Source: Verrucomicrobiales bacterium
GTDB taxonomy: Bacteria; Verrucomicrobiota; Verrucomicrobiae; Limisphaerales; UBA1100
Direction: 5' to 3'
Assembly: GCA_002721895.1 (NCBI GenBank)
Contig: PBLV01000058.1
Span: 1 to 15,984 of the forward strand
DNA length: 15,984 nt
How positions within the stretch are numbered: the first letter of the stretch is position 1; each line of letters starts with the position of its first letter. The position numbers and the translations under genes are program-made. The notes beneath the pieces are model-generated. The model was not told the DNA's origin and did not search any database. It saw only the letters and a program-made list of their open reading frames with translations. Positions 1 to 8,594 of the stretch are shown here, in pieces.

Positions 1-1170
1 GGCGTTACCCACACAAAATATGCCCGCAACCGTATACCTGGGGGGCTGGGGACCATTGCTCATGAAATGAAAAGAGCCCAATACCAAACCGCGATTTTCG
101 GCAAATGGCATCTTGGAATAGAAGCAGGCCGTAGACCTCAGGACAACGGGTTTGATGAAACCTTTGTGCTACCCAGCGGAGGACACGGCATGTTTAACAT
201 GAACCCTGTCATGACCCATAACGGGAAACTTGTGAAGTGCAAAGGATTCAGCACCGAAGTGATCATGGGTCAGACCTTAAGTTGGATAAAATCCGCAAAA
301 GACAAAGAGGATCCTTTCTTCATCTATCTGCCTACCCCGGCACCGCATGGTCCTTACAAAGAAAATATCCCGGCGGAATGGCAGAAAAAATGGTTGGACC
401 AGGGATACAATCATAATGTCGCTGGACGTTATGCGTTGGTTGAAGACCTAGATACCCAACTTGGCAGGTTCATGAAGCAACTCAATGCGTGGAAACTGAT
501 GGAAAACACGCTGGTCATCTTTATCACAGACAACGGACCCAACACCGGCGGGTATAAAAAAGATGGAAAGGCTCACAAACTCTATCACGCCGGATTTTCA
601 AAAGGCAAAGGTGGCGTATTTGAAGGGAGCACTCGAGTTCCTTCCTTTTGGCAATGGAAAGGCGTTTTCGAAGCAGGAAGAGATATTTCCAAGCTGACCG
701 CTCACTTCGACTTCTTTCCTACCTTTATGGAATTAGCCGGAATTAAACCCGTAGCATCCACACCCAAATACGAAGGGCGTTCGTTGCTGCCTCTCTTCAG
801 TGACCCCCAACACAAATGGGCTGACCGATATCTGTACTTCAATACGGGTAAATGGGAGCCTGAAGACGATGTAAGCGACTATAAATTCAAAAGCGCTGCC
901 ATTCGAAATTCCAAATACCGTTTGATTTGGTGGCGAGATCAAGAGATTCTATTAAACTTGGAGAAGGATATGACCAACCTGGATAATATCGCCTCAAGCC
1001 ACCCCGAAATTGTCGCAACCATGAAAGCCGAGTATGAAAAGTGGTGGAAACGCGTTTATCCTCACGCCACAAAAATACTTCCCCCTGTGGTTGAACAGGA
1101 GTGGGAGAAAGCATTTTACCAACTAAGGAAACCTGAGGTCGCTCCCACCTATGAAGTGCCTGCTTTGTAA
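1..1170 (+). CDS. Arylsulfatase (sulfatase family S1), 5'-truncated by the window edge
   Basis: The reading frame is open from base 1, so the first 22 codons before the ATG at 67 belong to the gene; 389 residues are visible. They begin a few residues after where the formylglycine motif should be, so the catalytic cysteine is off-window. Visible sulfatase landmarks are GKWHLG (residues 34-39, catalytic Lys/His region), PAPHGPY (113-119), TDNG (176-179, metal-binding Asp/Asn) and KGGVFEGSTRVP (203-214, second Lys block). These place it with arylsulfatase A-type alkaline-phosphatase-fold hydrolases that cleave sulfate esters, normally in the periplasm or outside. The substrate cannot be told; a sulfated glycan is inferred from the neighbours. 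Base composition is clearly lower in GC than the genes after about 1600 (65 G/C of 140 in 241-380). It is separated from the next sulfatase by 250 bases, so it may be a separate transcription unit. Confidence 0.93.
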   Translation, partial: GVTHTKYARNRIPGGLGTIAHEMKRAQYQTAIFGKWHLGIEAGRRPQDNGFDETFVLPSGGHGMFNMNPVMTHNGKLVKCKGFSTEVIMGQTLSWIKSAKDKEDPFFIYLPTPAPHGPYKENIPAEWQKKWLDQGYNHNVAGRYALVEDLDTQLGRFMKQLNAWKLMENTLVIFITDNGPNTGGYKKDGKAHKLYHAGFSKGKGGVFEGSTRVPSFWQWKGVFEAGRDISKLTAHFDFFPTFMELAGIKPVASTPKYEGRSLLPLFSDPQHKWADRYLYFNTGKWEPEDDVSDYKFKSAAIRNSKYRLIWWRDQEILLNLEKDMTNLDNIASSHPEIVATMKAEYEKWWKRVYPHATKILPPVVEQEWEKAFYQLRKPEVAPTYEVPAL

Positions 1171-1224
1171 TCAAACTGTTCGTTGCAGCTATTTAACTTT
1201 AAACACCTGAAATAAGAGACGTTT

Positions 1225-1420
1225 ATGAAGAGTATATGGATGAGCAAGCTCGGTTGAGCGGTCGGTTTAGTTTTTCTATAAGGAGCGCTGGGGCAGATTG
1301 CGTTATCTTGAAATGAAGGACTGCGACAATGACGGGCATCAAGATTTGTGGTTTTTAACCTCTTGGGGTTCCAAGGTTACGCATCATAATGTTTACAGGT
1401 ACAACCCCAAAACTAATTAA
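1225..1420 (+). pseudogene. Probable remnant of a secreted protein gene with a DxDxDGxxD (FG-GAP/VCBS- or XAC2610-like) tail
   Basis: An ATG at 1225 starts a short signal-peptide-like reading (MKSIWMSKLG, then a TGA at 1255, then AVGLVFL in the same frame). In another frame, codons 1271-1417 are open and end at a TAA at 1418-1420 directly touching the next gene's ATG. This second piece reads like a true C-terminus: YLEMKDCDNDGHQDLWFLTS carries the calcium-loop pattern D-x-D-x-D-G-x-x-D followed by hydrophobic residues, and it ends YRYNPKTN. The pattern is typical of FG-GAP/VCBS repeats and of XAC2610-type proteins. The stop codon plus frame change between the two halves fits a gene collapsed by deletion and mutation. 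It could instead be chance in an intergenic gap; the short length is the main doubt. Confidence 0.4.
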
Positions 1421-2893
1421 ATGACCAAAATATTCACCATCATTGCGCTGAGTGTTTTTGGGGGTGGAGGCCTTTGGGCAAAACCAGAGAGCACTAAACC
1501 AAATGTGCTCTTTGTAATCTCTGATGATCTCAACTATGCCCTCGGCGGACTAGGCCATCCGGAATCCAAGACACCGAACCTAGATCAATTTGCCAAGTCG
1601 GGCGTTAGCTTTACGCGGGCGTATTGTCAGTTTCCCTTCTGCGGACCTTCGCGGGCCTCCATCATGACCGGCCAATATCCGCTGGTGAACGGCGTGATGC
1701 GCAACGGAGGCAAGGTCGATCCCAACCGGGTGACCCTTCCACGGCATTTTTCCAACCACGGCTATTGGAGCGCCCGCGTGAGCAAGATTTATCACATGGG
1801 TATCCCCATCGACATTGTACAAGGAACGTCCGGCCCGGATCACGCCGCTTCCTGGCACGAGGCCCATAATATCACCGCCCTCGAAACGATGACGCCCGGC
1901 AAACTGGCCGATTACACGCACCCAGACGCCGCCGAGCATTACCCCGCCGAACGTGCCAAGTGGGCCGCCGCGCATCGTGCTGGAACCCCCTACAAGATGC
2001 ATCCCTCCATCCGCGGCGATTACGCTGTACTCGAAGTAGCGGATAAGGACACCGGGTTACTCGCCGACACCATGGCCGTCGATAAAGCCCTCGCACTGCT
2101 CAAAGGCCGCCAAGGCAAAGCCAGGCCCTTCTTTCTCGCTGTCGGCTTGGTACGCCCGCACTTTCCGTTTGTGGCGACCGAAGGCAGCCTTGAACCTTAT
2201 GATGCCCATCGAATGGCTTATCCGGATTTTCCGCAGGACGACCACGTCGACATGCCTTCCGGCTCCAAGGGACGCATGATGGATCTCAAAAAATCCGCCG
2301 TGCGGGAAGTGCGCCGCGGCTACTACGGCGCCGTGACCTACATGGACGAGCAATTCGGTCGCCTCATGGCCGGGCTAGACCGTCTTAAGCTTCGCGACAA
2401 CACCATCGTCGTCTTTGTTTCCGACCACGGCTATTTGCTCGGCGAACATCAGATGTGGAAGAAAGGCGTCCTCTGGAACGAAGCCATTCACGTGCCGCTG
2501 ATCATTTCTGCGCCCGGCAGAAAACAGGGGGGCCGTTCCAACCATATCGTGGAGCTCGTCGATCTCTACCCCACCCTCGTCGATCTGGCCGGCCTTCCGC
2601 CCGAACCCAAGGCTCAGGGCCAAAGCCTGGTGCCGCTGCTCAACAACCCCGATGCCCAACTGGCGCGGAAAGACGCTTGGATCACCGTGGCCCGAGGGCA
2701 TGGCCTGCGTTCCGGCAAATGGGCGTTCATGTGGTATCCCGTCTCCAAACGCACCAAGCAGGAGAGCTTCATGTTGTATGATATGGAGAAGGATCCGCAG
2801 CAATTCACCAATCTCGCCCACGATCCCGCCCATGCCGACACCAAGGCCCGACTTTTCCAGCGCTTGAAAGAACGCGTGGAAAAGCGGCGGTGA
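1421..2893 (+). CDS. Secreted sulfatase, iduronate-2-sulfatase-like
   Basis: The protein has 490 residues, a usual length for the family. Residues 1-20 form a Sec signal peptide (hydrophobic core then LWA-K). The sulfatase fold follows: FVISDD (metal Asp35/Asp36), then CGPSRASIMTG with Cys74 as the residue converted to formylglycine. A K-I-Y-H block lies at 122-125, RPHFPF near 245-250, SDHG at 334-337 and a Lys near 347. The K-[IL]-[YF]-H block and SDHG (instead of GKWH and SDNG) are what iduronate-2-sulfatase-like family members show, so the enzyme probably removes sulfate from a sugar ring position in a polysaccharide; the exact substrate is unknown. The ATG abuts the stop of the upstream remnant and has no Shine-Dalgarno. 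The next gene starts 60 bases downstream in the same direction. The first ~180 bases have low GC (67/140 in 1421-1560) and the later part high GC (88/140 in 1901-2040). Confidence 0.95.
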   Translation: MTKIFTIIALSVFGGGGLWAKPESTKPNVLFVISDDLNYALGGLGHPESKTPNLDQFAKSGVSFTRAYCQFPFCGPSRASIMTGQYPLVNGVMRNGGKVDPNRVTLPRHFSNHGYWSARVSKIYHMGIPIDIVQGTSGPDHAASWHEAHNITALETMTPGKLADYTHPDAAEHYPAERAKWAAAHRAGTPYKMHPSIRGDYAVLEVADKDTGLLADTMAVDKALALLKGRQGKARPFFLAVGLVRPHFPFVATEGSLEPYDAHRMAYPDFPQDDHVDMPSGSKGRMMDLKKSAVREVRRGYYGAVTYMDEQFGRLMAGLDRLKLRDNTIVVFVSDHGYLLGEHQMWKKGVLWNEAIHVPLIISAPGRKQGGRSNHIVELVDLYPTLVDLAGLPPEPKAQGQSLVPLLNNPDAQLARKDAWITVARGHGLRSGKWAFMWYPVSKRTKQESFMLYDMEKDPQQFTNLAHDPAHADTKARLFQRLKERVEKRR

Positions 2894-2953
2894 GCTCGTG
2901 ATCCCCAATTGGCTCGCCATGCCATTTGCTTTGACGCACATTCATCGCCGATC

Positions 2954-4480
2954 ATGATCCGTTTCCTGACGCTTTTCTTTGCCCTAACGTTTTGCGTGAA
3001 GGCTGAACAACGCCCGCCCAACATCGTCTTCATTTTCATTGATGACTGGGCGTGGAACGGCACGCCGATTGCCTTTGATGAGGCGATGGCCAATTCCAAA
3101 ATGCCCGTGCTGCAGATGCCGCACCTCCAGCGGTTGGCGCGCGAGGGCATGAAGTTTCGCAACGCCTACGCCTCGCCGCAGTGTTCGCCTTCGCGCGCGT
3201 GCGTGCAGACCGGCCAATCTTCACCACGCAACGGCTACACCGTGTACCTCAACGCGCGCGGGCAGGATTATTTTAACGTCAAGCAATCGCGCGGCCTGCC
3301 GGTCATCTCGTGTATCTCGGATATGACGCTCGATCCGAATGCGGTCACCATCCCCGAGGCGCTCAAGCCGCTCGGCTACGTGAGCGCGCATTTTGGCAAA
3401 TGGCATCTGCGCGGCGATCCCGGCGATGAGGGCTATGTCGCACACGACGGCGACACCAACAACAACCCCGGCAACACTGTCGGCCAAGTCAGCCGTCAGC
3501 CCGACAATCTCACCGACCCCAAACTGATGTTCAGTATCACCAAACGCTCGATGGATTTTATTGATGCGCAGGCCAAGGCAAAGCGCCCGTTCTATCTGCA
3601 GATTTCCCACTACGCCATGCACGAGGGCCGCGAATGCCTGCCCGCCACACGCGCCAAGTACGTGAAACATCCCTCCGTGCAGGCCTACTACAAGCGCGCC
3701 CGCAGGACCGCCGACAACATCAACCGCAAACAGGATCCCGCCATCTGGCTGGGCATGGCCGAGGATCTCGACCGCTGCATTGGTGACGTGCTCGCCAAAC
3801 TCCAGCGTGCCGACATTGCCGACAACACCTACGTTGTCGTGATGTCCGACAACGGCTACCGCCACAAGGAACTCAAATTGCATCCCAAGCTCACCCAGCC
3901 GATGCACGCCCACAAATGGTGGGTATGGCAGGGCGGCATCCGCGTGCCGATGATCGTGCGCGGCCCCGGCATCAAGGCGGGCAGCACCTTTGAGGGCAAC
4001 GTGGTGAACTACGATCTCCTGCCCACCTTCGTCGACTGGGCCGGCGGTCAGCCCGGGAAATTAAAGGACATCGACGGCGTCTCCCTCGCCGGCTATCTGC
4101 GCGGCCAAAAACCCACCGCCGCCTTCCTCAAGCGCCATCTCTATTTTCATTACCCGCACAACCGCACCTCCATGCCGCACTCGGCCATCGTCTCCGGTAC
4201 CGACAAGGTCATTCACTTTTATGGCCATGACGACATCCCGATGCTCTTCGACCTCGCCAAGGACGAAGCCGAAACCACCAACCTCGCCGCCAAGAATCCC
4301 GAACGCCACCGCCAGCTTTTCACCGAGATGATGCGCTACCTCAAAGCCGTCAACGGTCGCATGCCCAAGGTGAACCCCGAATTCGACCCCAAGGCTTATC
4401 AGCAGACTGAAGCCTACGAAAAGCGCCTGCCCCACCTACCCTTCAATCACAAACGCCCCCTGGCCGATGACGAGAAGTAA
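2954..4480 (+). CDS. Secreted arylsulfatase A-like sulfatase
   Basis: I take the ATG at 2954 rather than an in-frame one at 2909, because it begins directly with a signal peptide ([17 protein letters not shown]) while the 15 extra residues are hydrophilic and unlike one. The product is 508 residues. Landmarks: FIDDW (metal Asp30/Asp31), [12 protein letters not shown] with Cys77 as the formylglycine precursor, FGKWHLRGD (GKWH 148-151), MSDNGY (SDNG 298-301), and a Lys near 321 followed by [13 protein letters not shown]. An insertion of about 20 residues sits between the metal Asp pair and the helix leading to the Cys. The usual P-H-x-P-F segment reads ISHYAMHEG, which may mark a particular substrate. 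It is expected to hydrolyse a sulfate ester in the periplasm or outside. It lies 60 bases after one sulfatase and overlaps the next by 14 bases, consistent with one transcript. No Shine-Dalgarno is visible. Confidence 0.95.
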   Translation: MIRFLTLFFALTFCVKAEQRPPNIVFIFIDDWAWNGTPIAFDEAMANSKMPVLQMPHLQRLAREGMKFRNAYASPQCSPSRACVQTGQSSPRNGYTVYLNARGQDYFNVKQSRGLPVISCISDMTLDPNAVTIPEALKPLGYVSAHFGKWHLRGDPGDEGYVAHDGDTNNNPGNTVGQVSRQPDNLTDPKLMFSITKRSMDFIDAQAKAKRPFYLQISHYAMHEGRECLPATRAKYVKHPSVQAYYKRARRTADNINRKQDPAIWLGMAEDLDRCIGDVLAKLQRADIADNTYVVVMSDNGYRHKELKLHPKLTQPMHAHKWWVWQGGIRVPMIVRGPGIKAGSTFEGNVVNYDLLPTFVDWAGGQPGKLKDIDGVSLAGYLRGQKPTAAFLKRHLYFHYPHNRTSMPHSAIVSGTDKVIHFYGHDDIPMLFDLAKDEAETTNLAAKNPERHRQLFTEMMRYLKAVNGRMPKVNPEFDPKAYQQTEAYEKRLPHLPFNHKRPLADDEK

Positions 4481-6047
4481 TCCGTTTCTGCAACAGGCAT
4501 TGGGTTTCCTGATCAGTATCGTTTACCTGGTTGTGTCCGCACCAGCGCAGTCAGCAACCTCTGACCGCCCAAACGTCCTCTTCATTGCGGTGGATGATAT
4601 GAACGATTGGATCGGGTGTTTGGGCAGCCCGAATGCTGCCCTGACACCCAACATCGACCGACTCGCGGCGCGCGGCGTAAGCTTTTCCAACGCCCACACT
4701 GCCGGGGTGTATTGCGCCCCGAGTCGGGCGGCGATTTTCTCAGGTCAATTCGCCTCCACCACCGGCTGTTACCAGAGCGCGACCTATTTTGTGGAGCATC
4801 CGAAAATCGAGTCGCTGCAAACCAGCTTCGCCAAAGCCGGTTATGCCACCTACGGTGGGGGCAAACTGTTTCATCATCCCGCCGGCAATATTGACACACG
4901 TGACTGGACGGAGTTTTTCCTGCGCAACCCGCATCAACGCGATACCGGTTGGCCCATGGAATCCTGGAGCAAGGAAACGCCGTTCCCGCATCCGTTCCCG
5001 GCCAGCCCGTACAATGCCGGGAGGGAGATCCCTGGCGGCCTCTACCTTGAGTGGGCTCCCATTCCAAATGATCAGGAGGAAGCCATGGCCGACACCCAGC
5101 GCGCCAACTGGGCCGTGCGGCAATTGCAGAAAAAACATCAGAAACCATTCTTTCTTGGCATTGGATTTTACGCCCCTCATTACCCGAACTATTGTCCGCA
5201 AAAATATTTCGACCTGTACGATCCCAAGCAAATCAAACCCCCGCCCATCAAGGCCGATGACCTTGAGGATCTGCCGCTGCGCATCCGAACACTCCGGACC
5301 GGCCGTTCACGCATTCACCACAAGCTGGAAACCCTGAATGCCGTGGAAGACGCCATTCACGGCTATCTCGCGTGCATAAGTTATGCCGATGCCATGATTG
5401 GCCGAGTACTCGATGCTCTCGAGGCTGGTCCTCATGCCTACAATACCCTCGTCGTACTCTGGAGCGATCACGGATATCATCACGGGGAAAAACTAAACTG
5501 GGGCAAACACACCCTTTGGGAACGCACCTCCAACATCCCCTTCATTTGGGCCGGACCAGGTGTGGCCCGAGGCAAACAGACTGATGTCACGGTGAGTCTC
5601 ATCGACATCTACCCCACCCTCGCCGAATTATGCCGACTACCGCAGACACACCAGAAACTCGAAGGCACCTCGATCGCCGCCACTCTGGCTGCCCCCGCAG
5701 AGGCCAAGGATCGAAGCGTGTTTCTTCCCTATACGGGCCCCGAAGAATTCGCCGTCATTAACCGCGACTGGCGTTACATCCGTTATCGTGATGGCGAGGA
5801 ACTCTACGATTTGAACACCGATCCCCATGAGTGGCACAACCTTGCGAATCAACCTAAGTATCGGGCCATCAAAGCCCAGCTCGCGGCCATCGCCCCCAAA
5901 AAGTTCGCCCCGCCAGCACGGAAATATGTGATCCGACGCGATCTTGTTTCCCAGGATGGCAAATTTACGTGGCAGTATCGCAAGGGTAATATCGACTACA
6001 CACCCACCTATAAACCGCCTGTAACTTCAAAGCCGATCCAGCCGTAG
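4467..6047 (+). CDS. Secreted sulfatase, iduronate-2-sulfatase-like
   Basis: The protein has 526 residues. A signal peptide spans about residues 1-30 (hydrophobic [15 protein letters not shown], then QSA). Sulfatase landmarks: FIAVDD (Asp43/Asp44), [12 protein letters not shown] with Cys83 as the formylglycine precursor, GGKLFHH (131-137), FYAPHYP (234-240), SDHG (333-336) and a Lys at about 347 followed by [14 protein letters not shown]. The G-K-L-F-H block and SDHG link it to the iduronate-2-sulfatase-like group, the same broad type as the gene at 1421 but clearly diverged from it. Its ATG lies inside the last codons of the preceding sulfatase (14-base overlap, different frame), so translation is probably coupled. 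The downstream DUF1592 gene starts 22 bases after its stop. The C-terminal ~50 residues (KYVIRRDLV onward) are an extension without recognisable motifs. Confidence 0.95.
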   Translation: MTRSNPFLQQALGFLISIVYLVVSAPAQSATSDRPNVLFIAVDDMNDWIGCLGSPNAALTPNIDRLAARGVSFSNAHTAGVYCAPSRAAIFSGQFASTTGCYQSATYFVEHPKIESLQTSFAKAGYATYGGGKLFHHPAGNIDTRDWTEFFLRNPHQRDTGWPMESWSKETPFPHPFPASPYNAGREIPGGLYLEWAPIPNDQEEAMADTQRANWAVRQLQKKHQKPFFLGIGFYAPHYPNYCPQKYFDLYDPKQIKPPPIKADDLEDLPLRIRTLRTGRSRIHHKLETLNAVEDAIHGYLACISYADAMIGRVLDALEAGPHAYNTLVVLWSDHGYHHGEKLNWGKHTLWERTSNIPFIWAGPGVARGKQTDVTVSLIDIYPTLAELCRLPQTHQKLEGTSIAATLAAPAEAKDRSVFLPYTGPEEFAVINRDWRYIRYRDGEELYDLNTDPHEWHNLANQPKYRAIKAQLAAIAPKKFAPPARKYVIRRDLVSQDGKFTWQYRKGNIDYTPTYKPPVTSKPIQP

Positions 6048-6069
6048 CGGACCAACCGGAGCTACTGAA

Positions 6070-8583
6070 TTGAATTCAGCACTGGATTCCGGTAGGCTCA
6101 CGCCTGATTTGGCCGTATTTCAAACTCATTCATTCCGCCACTGGATCGTCTGCATCAGCGTTTTGATGGGGTGCGTGGAGAGCATGGCCGCAGGGAAGGC
6201 GGATCCCACGGCAATTTTTGAGAAAGACATTCGGCCACTGATTCAAAAGCATTGCGTAGCCTGTCACGGGCCGGAAAAGCAAAAGGGCAAATTTCGGATC
6301 GACACACTCAAGGCCGAACTGCATGAGGGTGAGAGTGCCGGTTTTTGGCACGAGGTGCTGGATCAACTCAACGAAGGCGAAATGCCGCCGAAAGACGAGT
6401 CATCGTTGACCGCCGCAGAATTGGCCACCTTCACCGATTGGCTGGAGACCGGCCTCAAACAGGCGGCTGCCAAACGGTCCAGCACGGGCGGCCGGCAGTT
6501 GATGCGGCGCATGAGCCGCTACGAGTATCAGTATACGCTGGAGGATTTGCTAGGTGTCCGGCTCGATTACACGGCCCATGTCCCGGGCGATTTATCCGGT
6601 GAAGACGGCCTGATGACCAATGCCAGACACCTCGGCATGTCGCCGGTCTTGATGAATAGCTACCTGGAAGTGGCGCTGCTGGCCGCAAACGAAGCTTTGC
6701 CGGATGCGCCCGAAAAAATTTACCAGCAATCCATCACCCGATTTCAGCCCACCAAGATCCGCGGCCAACGCGAGGTCGGCGTGCAAAAAAGGAAGAAGGG
6801 CGAACCCAAGCCGAAAACGCAGCCGGTGCGGACTGACCCCAACACCCTTGCGCCGACACCCGGGTTTAAGCTTTCGCATTTTAAGGCCGATCTACCCCGC
6901 AAGGTCACGTTCGTCGAACGCCCTTTCGCCGGACGTTTTGCCATTCGGCTTAAGGTGAAGGCGACGGCCGATTCACAGGGGCGCTGGCCCGAGCTCACCA
7001 TCCATGTCGGTCACCGGGCCTCGGGCGATTATGATCCCAAGAAAATCATGGGTCGGCGCATGGTGGATCCCGCCAAGGGCGAACACCTCATCGAGTTCAT
7101 CGGCAACATCGAGGATTTTCCGCTCGGCAAAAAAGGCGGCTACTACAACGGGAGTGGCAGCCATGACGTGACCCATCTGTCGGTCTACGCATGGAACACC
7201 GCCGAACCCCAAGAAAAATACAACCGCAACACGCCGCTGGAGGAGGTCGATGAACCGCTGATTCGTTTGGTTTCCATCGAGATGGAAGGCCCGCTGCACG
7301 ACGGGTACCCGAGTGAAACCGCCCGCAACCTGTTTCCGCCAAAGCCGGCCGACCTCGGGGAAACCGCGCATGTGCGTCAGGTTCTCGGCCGATTCCTTCA
7401 GCGCGCCTACCGACGCGAAGCGCAGGCGGATGAATTGGCTCACGCCATGGCCACCTATCAACGATTCAAAAAACTTCTCAAAGACGAACGCGCCGCCGCC
7501 CGTGCCACGGTGGCGTCCATCTTGGTTTCGCCCAAGTTCCTTTACCTCGTCGAGCCTTCGCCCGAGGCCCAACCATCCAAGGCCCGCTCGCTCAATGCCT
7601 ATGAGCTGGCCACCCGCCTGTCTTATTTCCTTTGGGCTTCCATGCCGGATGACGAACTGCTCGCGCTGGCTGACAATGGACAACTCCTCCAGCCGGCCGT
7701 CCTCAAGCAACAGGTCGCCCGCATGCGACAGGATGCCCGGTTCAGCCGGTTCGCGCGGCATTTCAGCCATCAATGGCTGGGGCTGCCTTCGCTGGAAAAT
7801 GTCGCCATCGATCCCAAGCGGCATCCGGGTTTTTCCGATGCCACGCGCGAGGCGCTCAAGGAAGAGACGCTCGCCTTTGCGGAGCACGTGTTCACTGAGG
7901 ATCTCAGTGCGATGAATTTCGTTCGCTCCAACTTCGCCATGCTCAACAACACGCTGGCCAGGCATTACAACATTGAGGGCGTACACGGCGCTCACTTTCG
8001 CCCTGTAAAGTTAACCGCCGATGCCGGCCGCGGCGGTGTGCTCACACAGGGCAGCATCCTGCTTATGGGCAGCGACGGCGCGGAATCCAACCCCATCTAC
8101 CGCGGCGTGTGGCTGCGCAAACGACTCTTTGCCGATCCGCCCCCGCCGCCACCACCCGGTGCGCCGCCTCTGGAAAAGCAGAACGATGCCAAACTCTCGC
8201 TCAAGGAACAAATCGCCCGGCACCGCGAGGAGACCGCCTGCGCCCGATGCCACAACAAGATTGACCCGTGGGGGATCGCCTTCGAGGCCTACGATCCCAC
8301 CGGCCGACTCAAGCGCGGCGGCTTCGATGCCAGCACCGTCCTGCCCGGCGGTAAGACGGTGGATGGCCTGCATGAATTGCAGCAATACATCCGGAACAAC
8401 AAATCCCGCGACTTCGCCAACGGGCTCGCCCGCCGCATTGCCGGCTACGCCCTGGGCCGGCAATTGGAGTATTCCGACGACGCACTCATCGAGCAACTTA
8501 CAGACAATTTGATTGCCAACGAATTCCGGCCCAGTAGCCTGATCGCAGAGTTGGTGACGCACCCCGCATTCCTGACCAAGTAA
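6070..8583 (+). CDS. Planctomycete-type c-type cytochrome with DUF1587/DUF1595/DUF1592/DUF1588/DUF1585 domains
   Basis: The protein has 837 residues from a TTG start at 6070, chosen because GGAG at 6058-6061 lies 8 bases upstream. A TTG at 6109 would give a shorter leader and cannot be excluded. A Sec signal sequence (FRHWIVCISVLMGCVESMAAG) ends near residue 42. Domain order as I read it: Planctomycete cytochrome c domain with CVACH (62-66, covalent haem), DUF1587 (about 145-210), a K/P-rich linker (about 228-262), a beta-rich middle region, DUF1595 (about 430-495), DUF1592 (about 507-640), DUF1588 (about 652-750) with the proline run DPPPPPPPG and a second haem motif CARCH (724-728) in CARCHNKIDPWG, and DUF1585 (about 765-835). 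The family's function is not established; two haem sites mean electron transfer outside the cytoplasm is likely. The DUF1552 gene follows 11 bases later, the usual pairing for these families. Confidence 0.93.
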   Translation: MNSALDSGRLTPDLAVFQTHSFRHWIVCISVLMGCVESMAAGKADPTAIFEKDIRPLIQKHCVACHGPEKQKGKFRIDTLKAELHEGESAGFWHEVLDQLNEGEMPPKDESSLTAAELATFTDWLETGLKQAAAKRSSTGGRQLMRRMSRYEYQYTLEDLLGVRLDYTAHVPGDLSGEDGLMTNARHLGMSPVLMNSYLEVALLAANEALPDAPEKIYQQSITRFQPTKIRGQREVGVQKRKKGEPKPKTQPVRTDPNTLAPTPGFKLSHFKADLPRKVTFVERPFAGRFAIRLKVKATADSQGRWPELTIHVGHRASGDYDPKKIMGRRMVDPAKGEHLIEFIGNIEDFPLGKKGGYYNGSGSHDVTHLSVYAWNTAEPQEKYNRNTPLEEVDEPLIRLVSIEMEGPLHDGYPSETARNLFPPKPADLGETAHVRQVLGRFLQRAYRREAQADELAHAMATYQRFKKLLKDERAAARATVASILVSPKFLYLVEPSPEAQPSKARSLNAYELATRLSYFLWASMPDDELLALADNGQLLQPAVLKQQVARMRQDARFSRFARHFSHQWLGLPSLENVAIDPKRHPGFSDATREALKEETLAFAEHVFTEDLSAMNFVRSNFAMLNNTLARHYNIEGVHGAHFRPVKLTADAGRGGVLTQGSILLMGSDGAESNPIYRGVWLRKRLFADPPPPPPPGAPPLEKQNDAKLSLKEQIARHREETACARCHNKIDPWGIAFEAYDPTGRLKRGGFDASTVLPGGKTVDGLHELQQYIRNNKSRDFANGLARRIAGYALGRQLEYSDDALIEQLTDNLIANEFRPSSLIAELVTHPAFLTK

Positions 8584-8594
8584 CTTTTTTGAAC

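Noticed and set aside
2909..2953. Upstream ATG that would extend the third sulfatase by 15 residues
   Set aside because: The extra residues are polar and would mask the signal peptide that begins exactly at 2954.
3221..3913. 230-codon open frame on the - strand opposite the sulfatase at 2954-4480
   Set aside because: Antisense shadow with repetitive V/G/H-rich sequence; the opposite strand has intact sulfatase motifs.
6973..7995. 340-codon open frame on the - strand opposite the DUF1592 gene
   Set aside because: It lies wholly antisense to a gene with clear conserved domains and haem motifs; its predicted protein has no recognisable motif, and high GC at third positions commonly opens such shadow frames.
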